From the NCBI GenBank assembly GCA_005765155.1, contig VCCP01000002.1, positions 3,844,001 to 3,908,000 on the forward strand: DNA of 64,000 nucleotides, written 5' to 3'. Below are positions 1-11,093 of this stretch, piece after piece. Origin of the DNA: Zelopaecilomyces penicillatus (lineage: Eukaryota; Ascomycota; Sordariomycetes; Hypocreales; Pseudodiploosporaceae). Position 1 is the stretch's first letter. Each line of letters begins with the position of its first letter. The position numbers and the translations under genes were made by a program. The notes beneath the pieces were generated by a model that saw only the letters and a program-made list of their open reading frames with translations, was not told the origin of the DNA and ran no database searches.

Positions 1-190
1 GATTTTTGTCAAGATTGTTGTCTTTTATCGATTCTTTGTGCGGACTGCAGGCAAGACGCTCGAAGAGTTGAGAGCTGTGTTTGAGGCACCAAATCCTCGC
101 AAGGAGTCGACGAGACGGACAAAGCTTGCTCTTGATGGGTGCGGCAACGTTTCAGAGATACATAAACTCAGCGGGGATCCTTCGGTATAA
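1..190 (+). CDS. MFS sugar transporter, C-terminal fragment (5' end outside window)
   Basis: The reading frame is open from the window edge (codons at 2, 5, 8 and so on) to a TAA at 188-190. It encodes about 62 residues. A hydrophobic stretch at the start looks like the end of the last transmembrane helix. It is followed by the cytoplasmic motif GKTLEELRAVFEAPNPRK, which is typical of fungal sugar-porter MFS proteins (the G[RK]TLEE motif after helix 12). By family the protein would import a sugar, possibly a disaccharide, at the plasma membrane; the substrate cannot be told from this fragment. A CTGCAG at 45-50 could be misread as a splice acceptor, but the upstream bases are open in frame and hydrophobic, so I read the piece as a single exon. 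Confidence 0.75.
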   Translation, partial: IFVKIVVFYRFFVRTAGKTLEELRAVFEAPNPRKESTRRTKLALDGCGNVSEIHKLSGDPSV

Positions 191-871
191 AAATACTACG
201 CTCAGGGCTCGATCTGAGTGTGAGTACATCATTTGCTTCAGTTAAAGTGCTCATGTCGGTTTAAAATTGTAAATGTTCCTCTTCACGTAAAGCCTTCTAA
301 TCCTTTGAAAGTCTTATCAATTGATGTTGAGGCGCCAGCATGTTTCATTGTTTTAACATTCAATTATTGAAGAGCTATTTGCCGTTCTTCAGCTTCAAAG
401 ATGGTGCCAGGGGGTATTTAAATGGTAGTTATGGGCTTTAACTAGTATGACATTCTGGTGAGACATGATTTCTACTAAGTGAGTTGTGGTAAAACAAGCT
501 GCGGCAAAAAAAAAAAAATTAAAAGGAGAGTATGAGCATCAAATGATGTACATAAGATGCATTTAATATTTAATTCACGATACTTTGGAGACGGAATAGC
601 TGATGCCTAATTATAGGTGCAAAACGTCGATGCCTAATTGCCTGGATTGAGGTATAAAAACACATTTCAACACCCTCAGGCTTCCACAGTCTCATGGCCA
701 TGAGGTGTATATCTTTACAACTGGAGCTTTGTTGAATCTTTTAGCAATGCTGTAATATCGTCACAGTGACTTTTTTTGTGATCAATCTTCTTACCGTCAT
801 TATCCAACTAAACGGATACTCTGTCACAATAATACACAGAAGCACCCGCCCGTTACCACCGCTTATTGAAC
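191..871. other. Intergenic region, no gene seen
   Basis: AT-rich spacer between the transporter stop and the next gene, with an A12 run near 508. A TATA-like element (GGTATAAAAACA) near 651-662 is about 210 bp upstream of the next start codon and could belong to its promoter. No RNA gene or convincing ORF was seen. Confidence 0.5.
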
Positions 872-1882
872 ATGGATCAAAAACAGCCGTCCATGTCTTT
901 ACAAGACTTGCTCGCTGAACCCAAGGGCAAAATGGAATACCTCCCCGGACAGGCATTTCTGCTCCATGTCTTTTGGGAGGCGCCAAGCATCACAGCTGCG
1001 GAGAAAGTGCTCGGAGCTCTCAAAAGGTGCGCAGAAGCAACTCATCGCGACACGCCATGCGTTCCGACATACTACTTTCGCGTCTCCTCTCTCGACGCGA
1101 GCCTGGCTACAGATAAACCCGTAACCGTCGGTCAACACCAGCAATTGCAGGAGGCGCGACAGAAACTAAAGGTCGGCGTGCCTCGCCCTGCTATTGAGGC
1201 GGACCTGGTGCGCAGAGGAATTGATACTTGGTTGCTTGATGCAGACGAGGATACGCCATTGCCTGACTCCTTGCAGAGCCAGCCAGTCATTATCGAGTTT
1301 ACTGAACTCTATCTCGATAGGCGATCCTTTTTTGAACACGCTGGATCTAAGGATTATCTCAGTGCCTATGGTGAAATCATGGTTCCCGGACTTCTCAACT
1401 GTCAGATCACCATTCGCATGGGAACACCAACCGAAGATCTGGTAGAGCAGATACTAGTTCCCATGCTGAAAGAAAAGGTCGAGCCTGTTCCAGCAGGTTG
1501 CGTGCTATGGCAACCACCAAAGGCTAATGCCAAAGACTCGGCACTTTTATCCATTGATATCGCTGGAACAGCAGATGAGATTGCGCAGATGCTACCATCA
1601 ACATTACGTGAAGAATGCACAACTTGCATCGCGTTCGCTCATCCCATGCGCCTGGGTGCGGTTCGTGTGTTGTGCGTATTTTCAACACTCCCCAAGGCAC
1701 ATACGCTTGCCGGGCTCTCAGCTCTCTCATTGATGGGTATTGAAGTCCATTGTGACGAGGTTCATTGCCCAAAGATGGCTGAGATGCTACGGCTAGCATC
1801 ACTGGATGGAAATTGTGTGGTGAATGGTATACAGGCTGGTTATGTGCTTCATGAAAAGGCATTTGGGGTTGCTGCTGAGTGA
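872..1882 (+). CDS. Unrecognised 336-aa protein, possible alpha-beta-barrel relative
   Basis: A single-exon reading frame of 336 codons. The open frame extends two codons upstream but only from TTG; the first ATG is at 872, in the context AACATGG. I do not recognise the family. There is no signal peptide or membrane segment. The middle part (about residues 135-180) has a pattern of a hydrophobic strand, then ELYLDRR, then FFEHAGSKDYL. This pattern loosely recalls dimeric alpha-beta-barrel (antibiotic-biosynthesis-monooxygenase-like) proteins. The C-terminal third is richer in Cys and His. The balanced amino-acid composition and length argue that it is a real gene. The neighbours (a sugar transporter and a small secreted protein) do not indicate a role. 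Confidence 0.7.
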   Translation: MDQKQPSMSLQDLLAEPKGKMEYLPGQAFLLHVFWEAPSITAAEKVLGALKRCAEATHRDTPCVPTYYFRVSSLDASLATDKPVTVGQHQQLQEARQKLKVGVPRPAIEADLVRRGIDTWLLDADEDTPLPDSLQSQPVIIEFTELYLDRRSFFEHAGSKDYLSAYGEIMVPGLLNCQITIRMGTPTEDLVEQILVPMLKEKVEPVPAGCVLWQPPKANAKDSALLSIDIAGTADEIAQMLPSTLREECTTCIAFAHPMRLGAVRVLCVFSTLPKAHTLAGLSALSLMGIEVHCDEVHCPKMAEMLRLASLDGNCVVNGIQAGYVLHEKAFGVAAE

Positions 1883-2943
1883 TAGATGGTGAAGGAGAAT
1901 CATGCCTGTGATATTTAAATTCCAATCGATAACTGATCACGGGATCATAAGAGCACAGAGAACGATAGCGATCGGTCGAACAATTCAAATAGAATCAGAG
2001 TCGAGATTTGCAACTCAAGACATAGTCTTTACCTATATCCATAGCTGAAGCCAACAACTTCTTGTTGAGCCTGGCTTCAAAGTTCGCAAGTATTCTTAGC
2101 AAGCTTGCCATTTGTTGACAAGTATGTCCCGCTGTAAGCTGGCCCACGGCTTTTCCTTTCAGCTCGAGGTCTTCTGAATACCATATAACATTGTGGTACA
2201 GCCATGATATTGTTTGCGGAAAGTGTTTTGAAAATTTCAGCAAGTGGGTATGGCTCTTATTGATCTTAATACCATGGAAATTCTAGTTCTTTATTAGGAC
2301 ACTAGTCGCTCTACTTGCGAAGCCATTTTGCCTTGCCACGTTACATGGACTGCCAATCCACAACAAATATGACACACGAGTCATACACAGTTGTAGCCCA
2401 CGTAGCCCATACCCTCTCAAGAAGCGACAAAGACATACATCAATCTAATGGTTTCGGCCTTGCGAGTCATTTAGGGAAACCATTTGACACAAACATTGCC
2501 TGCTATTTATCGTGTTTATCCATCGTGGTTTCTCATACACCAAGAATGTCTGCCGTAAAACGTCTGCTCGAGTCATTTTACCACCCTGGCGCCTCGTCTG
2601 ACGCTACTATGGAGAACTATCCCCATATATTGCAGTGTCATACCAGTAATGTCGGTGGTGGAGATGAAATGGGGATAATTGTAGAGTGGCGGATCCATAG
2701 CCGAAGGTGAAAGAATAATGCAAGCCAAGAAGCTAGGAATGTAAGTCATTTATATATGCTTAACATGTAAATACTATAAGTATTAATCCATATCCCCCAC
2801 TATTCCGCCCAAGACATCGCATCCTTTCAGCATCGTCAGTTTTCTCAACAACGCCACATGCTCCTTGCATCTGCACCCCTCGAACTTGATCTACAAGACC
2901 CGAACAAGCCAGGCCCCAAAGTTGTCCATCGTCATTGAAAACC
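1883..2943. other. Intergenic region, no gene supported
   Basis: A 131-codon frame at 2315-2710 on the plus strand has the composition of random sequence and no recognisable motif, so I do not call it. CCACTATTCC and nearby pyrimidine tracts at 2795-2900 may be the promoter or 5' UTR of the small secreted protein that follows. Confidence 0.4.
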
Positions 2944-3360
2944 ATGCACTTCCTCACTGCTATCGCCACTATGGCGGCGATGTCGACTACCGTCACCGCA
3001 ATCACAAGACCCAAGGCAAACGAGTACAAGGACAGCAACTGGTAAGCAGATGACGCGGTAGCCACCTCTGCATACAACGAAAGAAAAATAAAAATAGTAC
3101 TCTAACACGAATCAAAAAACAAAAACTTCAATTATGGACATGTGGGCATCGGTATAAAGGATGTGACTATGGACGATACAACCAATTCCGTCTATTTGAC
3201 TGGTGGCACAGGAAGGGACTTCGAGGCATGGTCGGACAAGTACACGAATGGTGGCGCATGTGTAGGCGTGAACTACGGCTGGATTCGTGACGGTTGTATT
3301 GACCTGAACAATCACATTCCAGGGAAGAGGATTCGGTGCGTCAAAAACTATACTGTCTAG
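2944..3360 (+). CDS. Small secreted Cys-containing protein, two exons, non-canonical acceptor
   Basis: Exon 1 (2944-3041) encodes a signal-peptide-like N-terminus (MHFLTAIATMAAMSTTVTA) and ends at a good donor, GTAAGC at 3042. Exon 2 is open up to TAG 3358-3360 and reads as a coherent Gly/Asp-rich domain with three Cys. The only junction that keeps the frame, skips the stop at 3103-3105 and sits about 25 nt after the CTAAC branch point (3102-3106) falls after 3131. There the sequence is TTCAA, not the expected TTCAG. With that junction the product is 108 aa with four Cys, one of them formed at the junction. Either the acceptor is lost (recent pseudogene), the splicing is non-canonical, or there is a base error. 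It resembles fungal small secreted proteins; I do not recognise a family. Confidence 0.45.
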
Positions 3361-4571
3361 TAAAGGGCGTGAATACGGCGTGTTGAGATGTATATTTTGA
3401 GATACAAACTGTACATGGTCTTTGTATATAACACGACGATATATAAAATGACGTCTTTTTTTCCTTTTCACACTTGTTATAACGTAATCATTGATCTAGA
3501 GCAGTGAAACGATCAATCTATACATCTTGTTGTTGAGACTTACCCTGTACCGCAAGTGTTGATAGTCGACTGCAACAGGTAGTTCAATTCATGTGTCCAT
3601 CCGAGTAGCAAACATCTGTTTGGGCCATGATCGCCAGGATATGTGACTAGAGTTTATCTACATGATGATTAATAGCACAATAGCCGCGCAATAATGCACC
3701 ACGCCCTTGGAACAATAACCATGACTACTTTAGTTGACATTAGAAAAGGTTCCACGAAACACGTTAGATTGAGGAGAAATCGTCATTCTTAGAAATTAAT
3801 GTGTGACAAAGCCTAGGCCGTTGTATCATATCCCATTTGTTTACTTCAATAACGATAATTTGCTAGCTGTGGTAGTTTGTTGTTGTATCCGACATGATGT
3901 TCTCACTCACTCTCATCATAGAGAATCCGATTTTATTGAAAGAATTAAACAACAAAGACATGAAGGCCAGTTCGCCCTACAATTAGAGCTTCCACCCACC
4001 ACCCCGCGTATGATGACTTCGTAATAAAAGTGGTGATCATCAAGGGCGTCTAGTTCAGCCCTTCCAAGCGCCACCCCCTCATACCCCCCCATCCCCCTGA
4101 CGATTTAACCCACCTGGGCAGGTAAGAAGAAAAAGCACCGACGTCCGTATCGTACATTGGTGGTCTCGGTGTCCTGACAATGCCCGCTCTCCTTGCCGCT
4201 CCGCATGCCAAATGGCCGGCACCACACCCCGTTTCCGTCGCATTATCGAAAAAAAGATCCCTTCCCTCCCACGTGTGAGGCTAACTGAACAGGGTTATGG
4301 GGAATGCGGAGGAGATGTCGTCCGACAAGTCTAGCCGTTGCCACTCAATTACGAATTTCTGGGTGGGTGGATCGCGTAAACAACAGATAAATATGCATAT
4401 AACTAGTCGGGCCGAGCTTCACAGCCTTCTTCACTCAAAATCAACTCAGACCTTTGTTGAACATTAAGACCACAACACTGAACTTTTACAAATAATCTAG
4501 TTACTATTGAGACATCGCGACATCAAGGGCGCCGTATACTTTCTGCTGCCAAACCAACTCATCAGCCAGCT
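3361..4571. other. Intergenic region upstream of the bZIP gene
   Basis: No gene seen. The distal part (3400-4020) is AT-rich. From 4050 to 4260 it becomes C-rich and GC-rich. A pyrimidine-rich segment and a TATA-like ATAAATATGCATATA near 4386-4400 precede the bZIP start codon by about 180 bp. Confidence 0.4.
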
Positions 4572-5717
4572 ATGTCGTCCCCTACTCCATGCAAGTCAAA
4601 AGACAAAAGCACAATCGACAAAAAGTCCAAAAAGTCCAAACGGATCCCTGTGCCGCTCGATCCAGAAGATGATTGGAGAAAGATTGAAGATCCCAAGCTC
4701 AAGAAAAGAATTCAGAACCGGCTGGCACAAAGAAGCTATCGTAGGTGGCCCATTCCCTTTTTTTTCTTCCCTCGTCTTTACTGAGAATAGGCATATCTTG
4801 AAAGTGTAACAAACTAATACGAAGCTTTTACAGGCCGTCGAATGAAGCTGCGGAGTGTTGAGGATGGGATCAGGTCAACAGAGAGGCAGCATGTTCCATT
4901 CGAGAGTGATGAGATGACGCATATAAGCTACACGCTTGTCCCATTGCCTCGTTGTGGGAACTGCATGATCGATCAAAACCCACATCACACCACACAAGAG
5001 AAACTCCGTATCTCAAGTCCAGTACTGACGCACAACCCCGAGCAACGCGCGGGGAGTTGCGGTGCTGCTGGCAGCCAGAGTTCAGATCAAACCGGAAGGA
5101 GTGAAAAGCCCACAGCATCGCAAGACATGGAAAATCATACATTGTTCTATGATTCCCCCTTTTCTGTTACACTACAGCCTTGCGTTATATTAGGAAGCCT
5201 AGACAGCTTATGGGGCGACGACCAATTCCTACATGACACCCCAAACCAGACGCTCAACTACGATTCCCTCCACTACTGGCGATTACAGTCACAGGCTCTC
5301 ACCCGAGACTACAAGTCTTTTGCAACTCCATCATCACAAAGCAGCAGCTTGAGTGGGGAAGAAGACCTGCCCATGCTGGACGGGCCCGAACTGCACTATT
5401 CTTCTCTACACAGTCTCAGCACACACCGCGATGCGAATGTGGCCCCAACGCAAATGTCTAGGATAGACTCAAGGCAGGATGAGGCTGAAGCTAGTTTCCG
5501 TGATTGGATACCGCCACACACCGCCTCTGCGACTTATCCAATATTTGAGAGTCAGCGGGACCTTGGACATACAGCACTATCAGATTTAGCACATCGCGGG
5601 GCTGAAAGCTCTGGGCTTACAGGCATTGGGCTTGGGAGTCAGGGGCAGCACTTTCCGAGTTGCCCTGAGTTGCAAAGTAGCGTATTTGAGCCTTTGGTTT
5701 CATGTATCTGTACATAG
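4572..5717 (+). CDS. bZIP-type (AP-1-like basic region) transcription factor
   Basis: Two exons, 4572-4740 and 4834-5717, encode 350 aa. The intron has donor GTAGGT, branch ACTAAT and acceptor ACAG, and it interrupts the basic region itself (phase 1). The basic region, about residues 43-63, contains RIQNRLAQRSYR followed by RRMK. This is the N-x2-AQ-x2-[FY]R signature of fungal Yap/AP-1-like bZIP proteins. An upstream Lys-rich stretch (residues 8-24) could be a nuclear localisation signal. A regular leucine heptad after the basic region is weak or absent, as in many short fungal bZIP-like regulators, so dimerisation is uncertain. The rest is Ser/Pro/Gln-rich and probably disordered. The start ATG 4572 lies in frame with the basic region. 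Expected role: nuclear DNA-binding regulator; targets unknown. Confidence 0.8.
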
Positions 5718-8700
5718 ATGATAAATGAAGCAACATTACTTAACACTGCTTATTGCTTGTATGCTGCTTGGAAGAATCGTCGTCCTGTGTGGCTATCTAG
5801 AACATTGACCATATGGATTTTCATTAAATGGATCACGTCATCTACAATTCACGACCTAAACAGACAAGTTGGGGAAACTCATGATACCTGTTTAAAAACA
5901 TTCCAACTACCGGTGTAGCCGTTGTCCCCACTCTCCCTCCACAACCTTCTCCAATCACCACAACATTGGGCGAGTCTGCTTGACACTGAATATGGGGGTA
6001 GCCCCTGCCTGCCACGTGTGGCCTGCGCGAGAGCCGACGCTTGCTGAGACAAGTTGGGGCGGCGATAGCCGGTGGACACACACCTGACTAAACCGCATTC
6101 GCTCGCTGGCCTAGTGGCATTATGCGGTACTGTTGTATGCACGAGTGCACCAATCATGCCTTATTGTTCTGCGTCTAACCCTGACTGCCTTGGGCTGGCG
6201 ATGGGCGTAGCATCGCGAGATGGGTCTGAATCGGGCCACTTTGGAAGGCCATCATGGAAGGGCCATATCTTATGTTGGGTGCGGCATTGCTTTGCAGGAA
6301 GAAATCGGGGTGCAATGTCGACCTGTCGTGGCGCCGCTCAGGTCTCATCAGGTCCATGACGCTTTCCATGCATTGCATCTACACTACGTGTATGTACGAA
6401 GTAATACCAAACCGGTTTGTAATTACTCACATGCCGCAGATCTGCGCTGAACAGAGCACCGGTAAGGCTCCCCCCTCCCAAGAAACCGCGGTCAGTAGGC
6501 CCGCTATGCTGGACACGAATTGCTTATCTTGGAAACTGGCGTTTCTGTTTTACAACCCATACCGGGGGGCCAATCTCAGTTTGCCAGGGGTGAAGGCGCT
6601 TCAGAGCACACACCAACCGGAATGTGCCGTAGGATGGAAGGCCAGACAGGCAGGGTGGTGCGCAGATCTTCCATCAGCCTGGTAGTAGTTGAAGGGGTGC
6701 AATGCCGATCAGGGCGCACGTGGGCGTATGGGGGCGGATGCAATTGGCGTTTGGCATTGCTGGGGGGGGGGCCTAATGTTCAGATATTGTGGTTGGTGAG
6801 TTGCTGTGATTGTACACATCAAGGTCGTCGTGTATACAACGATCATGAATCTAACCGACGGGTGTTGAAGGTCTCAGTCGGGCCGCCAGTATCCCAAACC
6901 CTCGGGAGTACCGTGCGTTGAATTACATTCATCTTAATACGATTGAAGGCAAGGGGGATTTCGATTGGAACGGTAATACATGTTCAAGATGCGCCGGAGG
7001 TCACAGCGATCGCGGGATGGCCTGGACCTTTCTTGATGGTCCAGATGGCCTCATCACCGTGTCTTCATCTACACATATTCTATGAGTGTGTTGGAAAGGG
7101 GAACGCACAATCTGACTTAATGGCAGCTCGCTCTCCCCGGGCCGCTGTTCCGTTAAAGTCCAGTCATGACCATTACCAAGAAAGTAGCATTGGGCATAAG
7201 AATCAGGTCAGACTAAGAGGGCCAAGCTTTACGGAATGGGTCTCCCATCAGCACGTTAAAAGTTCCCGCCGGGAGTCGGGGGCAATGAGGACCGACAAGA
7301 TGAGACAGACATGATGTTTGTGGGCGATTACCAACCCCGATGTGACAACTAACAGCAGCTACTGACAGGCGCTAACAGTTATCAGGCAATACAGAGAGAA
7401 CGCATAGGCACTGTAGTCTGGACGATTCCATGCTGTCAAGTGCATGGCGCTTAGATAAATCACACACCGCCGTGGGCAATGCAGGAGAATCGGGCACGCC
7501 GGCAACCTCCATGAACGCAGACGAGGACCCTGATCAGCCCTGCCAGCACGTACCCACAGGCACATCTGACTTCCAAACTATCATCTACGGTTACTGGGGT
7601 TAGCCTGAGAACGGGTGCCGGGACCTTCTACAAGCCGACGACATCACACAGCCGCAGCCGCAGCCGCATTCGCAGCGGACCCCAAATATGAAGCCTCAGA
7701 CAACCTTGTATGGAAATCCTAAAACTACCACCATCCACGTAGTTGACGATTTGATATTTTTGTGATTTGCTGTTTTAATCTTTCCAAGTATGTGACCCTA
7801 GCTCAGAGAATATTTAATCGGGATAAACGAAAAAGAAATGACAGTGTTGAAACAATCTGGGTTCCCTAATACACCCCCCCCCAAGCGGCAGCTCAGAGTC
7901 GTGACGTCATTGACTTATACTGGCGTCTGCCCTACAGAGCCTGGGTTGGTCCAGGTCGACGTAGCGAGGAACCCAGCCTCTGCCCCAACAAGTAGCTGAA
8001 AGCAGACACTTGATCGATGAGAACTCGCGTCCGTCTCACCCTGGACGTTAGACAAGGGAGAACAAGACGAAAGGTCCATGATGTGGCCGTGGATAGCCAG
8101 GAACTTTGCAATCCACACACATCGACGGGCAAAACCAGACGCCTTGGCCATCCGGCAGGTTGGTCGTCGTCCTGTCCGTCATATCAGTACCAACGTAACT
8201 CGGATGATAACCCCAGCCGCAAGGCAAAACAGGCGTCTACAACAGGAACCTCCGTGACTCGATTCCAAATGCCGCGGGTGGATCGTCGGCCGCCTCTTCA
8301 TATCTGGGTAGAGTTTGAAGTCAGGCTGAGGCGTTAGCCCAACAAACGGGCGGGTGTCCTGTCGACCGCCGTCCATGCACTGGTCGCACTCACTGAGGTT
8401 GCTCTGGGGCGTTGCATTCAAGGCCGTTTAGGGGAGCTGGAGCAGGCGCTGCAGGTAAGGTAGGTACTAACTAATAACCAATAGACGTTAGTGGGTGGTG
8501 CGGGTGGAGGTTACAGCAGCCTTGAGCGCCTACACCTTGTTGGCCTGGGCGCAGTTAGTGCCCTACCTCTCCCGCTCTAGCGGGCATTGAAGGCCCGCAC
8601 GGGCAGGTTCAGCGGAAGTCGGGTGGCTGCTGCAGTTGGTAGGGTGCTGTAACTTCAGAGGGCTACAGTGACTACTGGGGACAGACTACTATGGATGGAC

Positions 8701-9287
8701 AGTGAGTGGGTTCAGGGGACGCCCTTTGAGAGCCGCCGCCTATTCCATTGAGAAATCGATTCGAGGTGACAACACACCACCACACGCCTCACCACGCACC
8801 ATGTCCCAAATCACACACCACACACACATGCACAAGCGTTTGCAGGCCAAAGTGTCGATTGAGGCCCACAAACTGCCGTAGCGGCGAGGAGAACGTGGCA
8901 GGTGAACATTGCCACTGAGCCGCATCTTCCCTCCCCGATGTAATCGCCGTGCGGTCCCCACCATAGCGTGGTTGACATATCCGCAGGACAAGTGTCTCGA
9001 CGGCTTCTTGAGTTTGCTTACCTAGCTGCCTGTCTGTCAAGCGTCACTGGCCGCTGCGAGCGTAGAGCATCAGCCAGTTCAAATCTTTTGATTCATTCGC
9101 CCTGGGCTAGCCTGCTGCCCTTGCCTTACATCGAACGGGGTGGCCATCATCGTCGGTAAAGGGGTGACACGACCTTGAGATCACAGTCTGATATAATGCA
9201 GCCCAGGTGCCGGTCTTTCGAATCAAAGCCGGAAAAAACTCGCCATCTGCAGCCCTTTTATCGTCGTTACAACTAGTTTCCATCAAC
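5718..9287. other. Gene-poor region of 3.5 kb
   Basis: Many short overlapping frames on both strands, none with a recognisable motif or coding-like composition. The part from about 5,940 to 8,750 is more GC-rich than the spacers elsewhere in the window, and no terminal repeats of an intact element were found. Minor repeats are a CAGCCG tandem at 7649-7667 and a 9-bp inverted pair GTTACAGCA/TGCTGTAAC at 8510-8518 and 8645-8653. It may be degenerate former coding or transposon sequence, but reading it gives no identity. Confidence 0.4.
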
Positions 9288-11093
9288 ATGTTTGGAATTC
9301 TAAGGGTAAACCCCCAGCCTGCGTCCGACCTCGCCAACGATTCAAAGCTGGTGGCCTCGGCTGCTCGAGGACGGCGCAATATACGGCATCTCTCTTGCGA
9401 ACAGTGCAGAGCACGCAAAGTAAGCGCCCCTTTCCAGTTCCCACCCTGTCTATATGCGTCACCATATCACATGTCACATCGTTTGCATCAGGTACCCATA
9501 CTAACATATTCTCTCAAGATAAGATGCAGCGGTGACCGTGCAGGCTGCGAAAGATGCGCAAAGCTGCTAGTCAAATGTCGCTATCCAAGTCAAGACACAC
9601 GCCGACGGACACGTACCACTCCCGAAGTCGAGGCCAAACCCCAAGAGCCTGCAGCCGATGTTGAGCAAGACACACGTTCAGAATATACAGACGACCTCAA
9701 TATTGATCCTTCTCTGGCGGCATACACTGATGTCGACAGCCTCGCCGAAGCGACGAAGGATTCATTGTACGATCCTTCACTGAGCCCCATTCATTCCGAC
9801 GTTCTGTTTAGCCAGACCCTTCAAGGCCAGCATTGTGTGCCTTCAAATCACAAGCATGCGGCAGACCAAGTTGTTGAGCCAATCTCTACACTAGATTCCA
9901 TAGTTGTGAACACTTCGAGAGCTGCGAACAGTTATAAGATAACTTCAAAACGGCCCGGAGGCTTCGCGAGGCATGACACGAGGGAAAAAAGCTGTGAGTA
10001 AAACCACTCTTGTCTTTATGCTTATTTTCAGTCTATTCTAACACTTCTCTACAAAATAGGCTCAGATGACGACATCGCATCTTCCTCAGCGGGCCATACA
10101 GACTATATTAGTTGGCCAACGCCTTTGACAGGCTTCTTAGCTGAAACAAGAAGCAATAAGGCGGGCAATGCAGGATTGAAATTTCAGGAGACCTCCATGA
10201 TATCTAGCGCTTGGAGTAATCCCAGTCCTACAGACAACGTTCCGGAGCCAGAGTGCTGGGACTCATATACGTGGGATCAACACCAGTATCACGCCAGCAC
10301 AAACCTAAATGGTTTAAAAAACGACAATCCTCATAGCAGGATATTCCGAACCAATAGCCCACAGTGTCCAGAGTTATCAACACCGAGTATGTCAAACACC
10401 GGACAGGAGGAGTTGCCCCTTACACCCGACTTTGCGGCACTATTCCCGTCAAAACCAATGGAACCATGTCAGTGCCTCAGCAGCACGACTTTGTTGTTAG
10501 AGCAACTGGCAGGTCTTGGTGCCACCTCAAAAACCGGCTCCATGGGAACTCTGTTGGGCGTTCTCCGTGTTGCACTTTCTCGTGGTGAAGCCTCACTGGA
10601 CTGCAACCATTGCACAAATCGGCCCGAGATCCATACAATCCTCGCCGTTGCTTTCCAATACATGGGTGTCACGTACGAGCAAATAGTCCAGAGCTATTCC
10701 AAAAGAATAGAACAAGAGACAAAGCCGAGAAGAAGAACCCGTGCCCAGCAGCTCTCGGCTGTTTCTTCTTCTTCGTCTTCTTCTGGAGCGGCATGGCCGC
10801 CCGCTAGAACTGCAGCAGAAGAAACTAAACATCCGCAGTGGCAAGCGGACGCTACCGAAGATGTATTAGAATATAGCAAAATGGCAATGGAGAGTGGGGT
10901 TGATATCAACGCCCATATGCAAGGGTTTGGGGGAATGGTTTGGGATCAGATTTCGAGGTTTTCAGACTGCCTCACCAGGTTATGGCTACGAGCACGGGGT
11001 GGGGAGACGCAATTGGCCATTATTACGGAAGTGGACAAGAGAACCAAACTTGTAAAGCTTATTCTGCAAAACTCACTCGCAGATGCTGGCTAG
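9288..11093 (+). CDS. Zn(II)2Cys6 transcription factor, AflR-like
   Basis: Three exons (9288-9419, 9519-9993, 10060-11093) encode 546 aa. Both introns have GTAAGC/GTGAGT donors, CTAAC branch points and AAG/TAG acceptors. Splicing of intron 1 creates the zinc cluster: Cys-x2-Cys (CEQC) in exon 1 continues directly into RCSGDRAGC and the remaining Cys pairs in exon 2, roughly residues 40-67. The third exon contains a segment with a Cys-x-Cys, leucine-rich helix and Cys-x2-Cys arrangement (CQCLS, LLLEQL, CNHC). I recognise this layout from the AflR-type regulatory domain of secondary-metabolism regulators. A Ser/Glu-rich linker joins the two parts. The open frame extends upstream of 9288 only from GTG. 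No biosynthetic cluster was seen next to it, so its target genes are unknown. Confidence 0.85.

Noticed and set aside
45..51. CTGCAG as a splice acceptor for the first transporter exon
   Set aside because: The bases before it are open in the same frame and encode the end of a hydrophobic helix that fits the transporter, so no intron is needed.
2315..2710. 131-codon plus-strand frame
   Set aside because: No motif, composition like non-coding DNA, no sensible start context.
8510..8653. 9-bp inverted repeat as transposon (MITE) ends
   Set aside because: Too short, no target-site duplication seen and no second copy in the window.
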